IMG/VR virus record: IMGVR_UViG_3300043449_002694
Span: 1 to 29,270 of that record
Length of the DNA: 29,270 bases
Source of the DNA: a virus
Strand: one strand, 5' to 3'
The translations under genes were made by a program, and so were the position numbers. The notes under the pieces are model-generated. The model worked only from the letters and a program-made list of their open reading frames with translations. It made no database searches and was not told the DNA's origin. Shown piece after piece: positions 29,191 to 29,270 of this stretch. Position 1 is the first letter of the stretch; each line of letters begins with the position of its first letter.

Positions 29191-29270
29191 GTGCTCTCCT
29201 TGGTGTGCGGTTGTTAAGTCCTAGGCCAGGCCTGACTTTCCCGTCAGTTTCGCGTCCGTGCGCGCTTGGG
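29191..29270 (-). other. upstream edge of the packaging operon
   Basis: The 80 bases hold the Shine-Dalgarno of the ParB-like gene and a small inverted repeat, CTGAC/GTCAG (29233-29248). A leftward frame with the last codons AAG CGC GCA CGG ACG CGA AAC TGA enters from outside and could be the end of another gene. I see no convincing promoter. The edge of the window prevents a firm call. Confidence 0.25.

Noticed and set aside
29215-29250. Possible promoter (CTGACG then CTAGGA spaced 17) for the leftward operon
   Set aside because: Both boxes match the consensus poorly and lie at the window edge, so I do not call it.
1-29270. Integrase, attachment site or repressor that would show a temperate phage
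   Set aside because: No recombinase motifs, repressor-type HTH gene or att-like core was found in the window. They could lie outside it.

Overview
The window is a contiguous piece of a tailed, siphovirus-like phage genome (class Caudoviricetes), or of a prophage, most likely infecting a high-GC Gram-positive, probably actinobacterial, host. The evidence is a complete HK97-type head and tail gene order, a P27-type small terminase, an endolysin with a peptidoglycan-binding domain, a GP88-like gene of the kind seen in actinobacteriophages, and moderately high G+C (roughly 55-60 % by eye). I see no integrase, tRNA, CRISPR array, insertion sequence or ribosomal gene.

Left arm (1-5272, + strand): a run of small genes. 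They include a 44-residue Cys-containing protein, an SprT-like zinc metallopeptidase, a DnaJ-type zinc-finger protein, an ArdC-like anti-restriction protein, a GP88-like protein, a two-helix membrane peptide and an ASCH-domain protein. Nearly all start behind copies of one repeated leader, TGATCAAC then ACACGAACCAAGGAGACC, which carries both the stop codon of the gene before and the Shine-Dalgarno of the gene after. This resembles the start-associated sequences of cluster K mycobacteriophages. A strong terminator-like hairpin divides the run at 3914-3944.

Convergence zone (5273-5513): 241 bases with no gene. It holds a strong hairpin at 5305-5333, then an element (5348-5484) in which one arm can pair with either of two partners, then a palindromic hairpin at the end of the leftward operon.

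Right arm (29190 down to 5514, - strand): one long, tightly packed operon with many ATGA, GTGA, TGATG and TAATG overlaps. In transcription order it holds a ParB-like protein; an ABC-ATPase fused to a GNAT-like domain; TerS; TerL; a small membrane protein; portal; HK97 S78 protease with an extra N-terminal domain; major capsid protein followed by a hairpin; a 76-residue protein; a GT-A glycosyltransferase; head-tail connector; tail-terminator-like protein; a GT2 and a CgeB-like GT-B glycosyltransferase; major tail protein; chaperone-like protein; gp10-like protein; tape measure; tail-tip protein; a zinc-ribbon protein; tail-fibre-like proteins including a polyglycine-rich one; endolysin; two small membrane proteins, one a previously easy-to-miss 43-residue holin candidate; a metallophosphoesterase; and three small unknowns.

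The genes most likely to hold new biology are the ParB-like/ABC-GNAT pair at the head of the packaging operon (a candidate DNA-modification or DNA-handling system), the three glycosyltransferases among head and tail genes (candidate virion glycosylation), the repeated leader of the left arm, and the structured RNA-like zone between the convergent operons.
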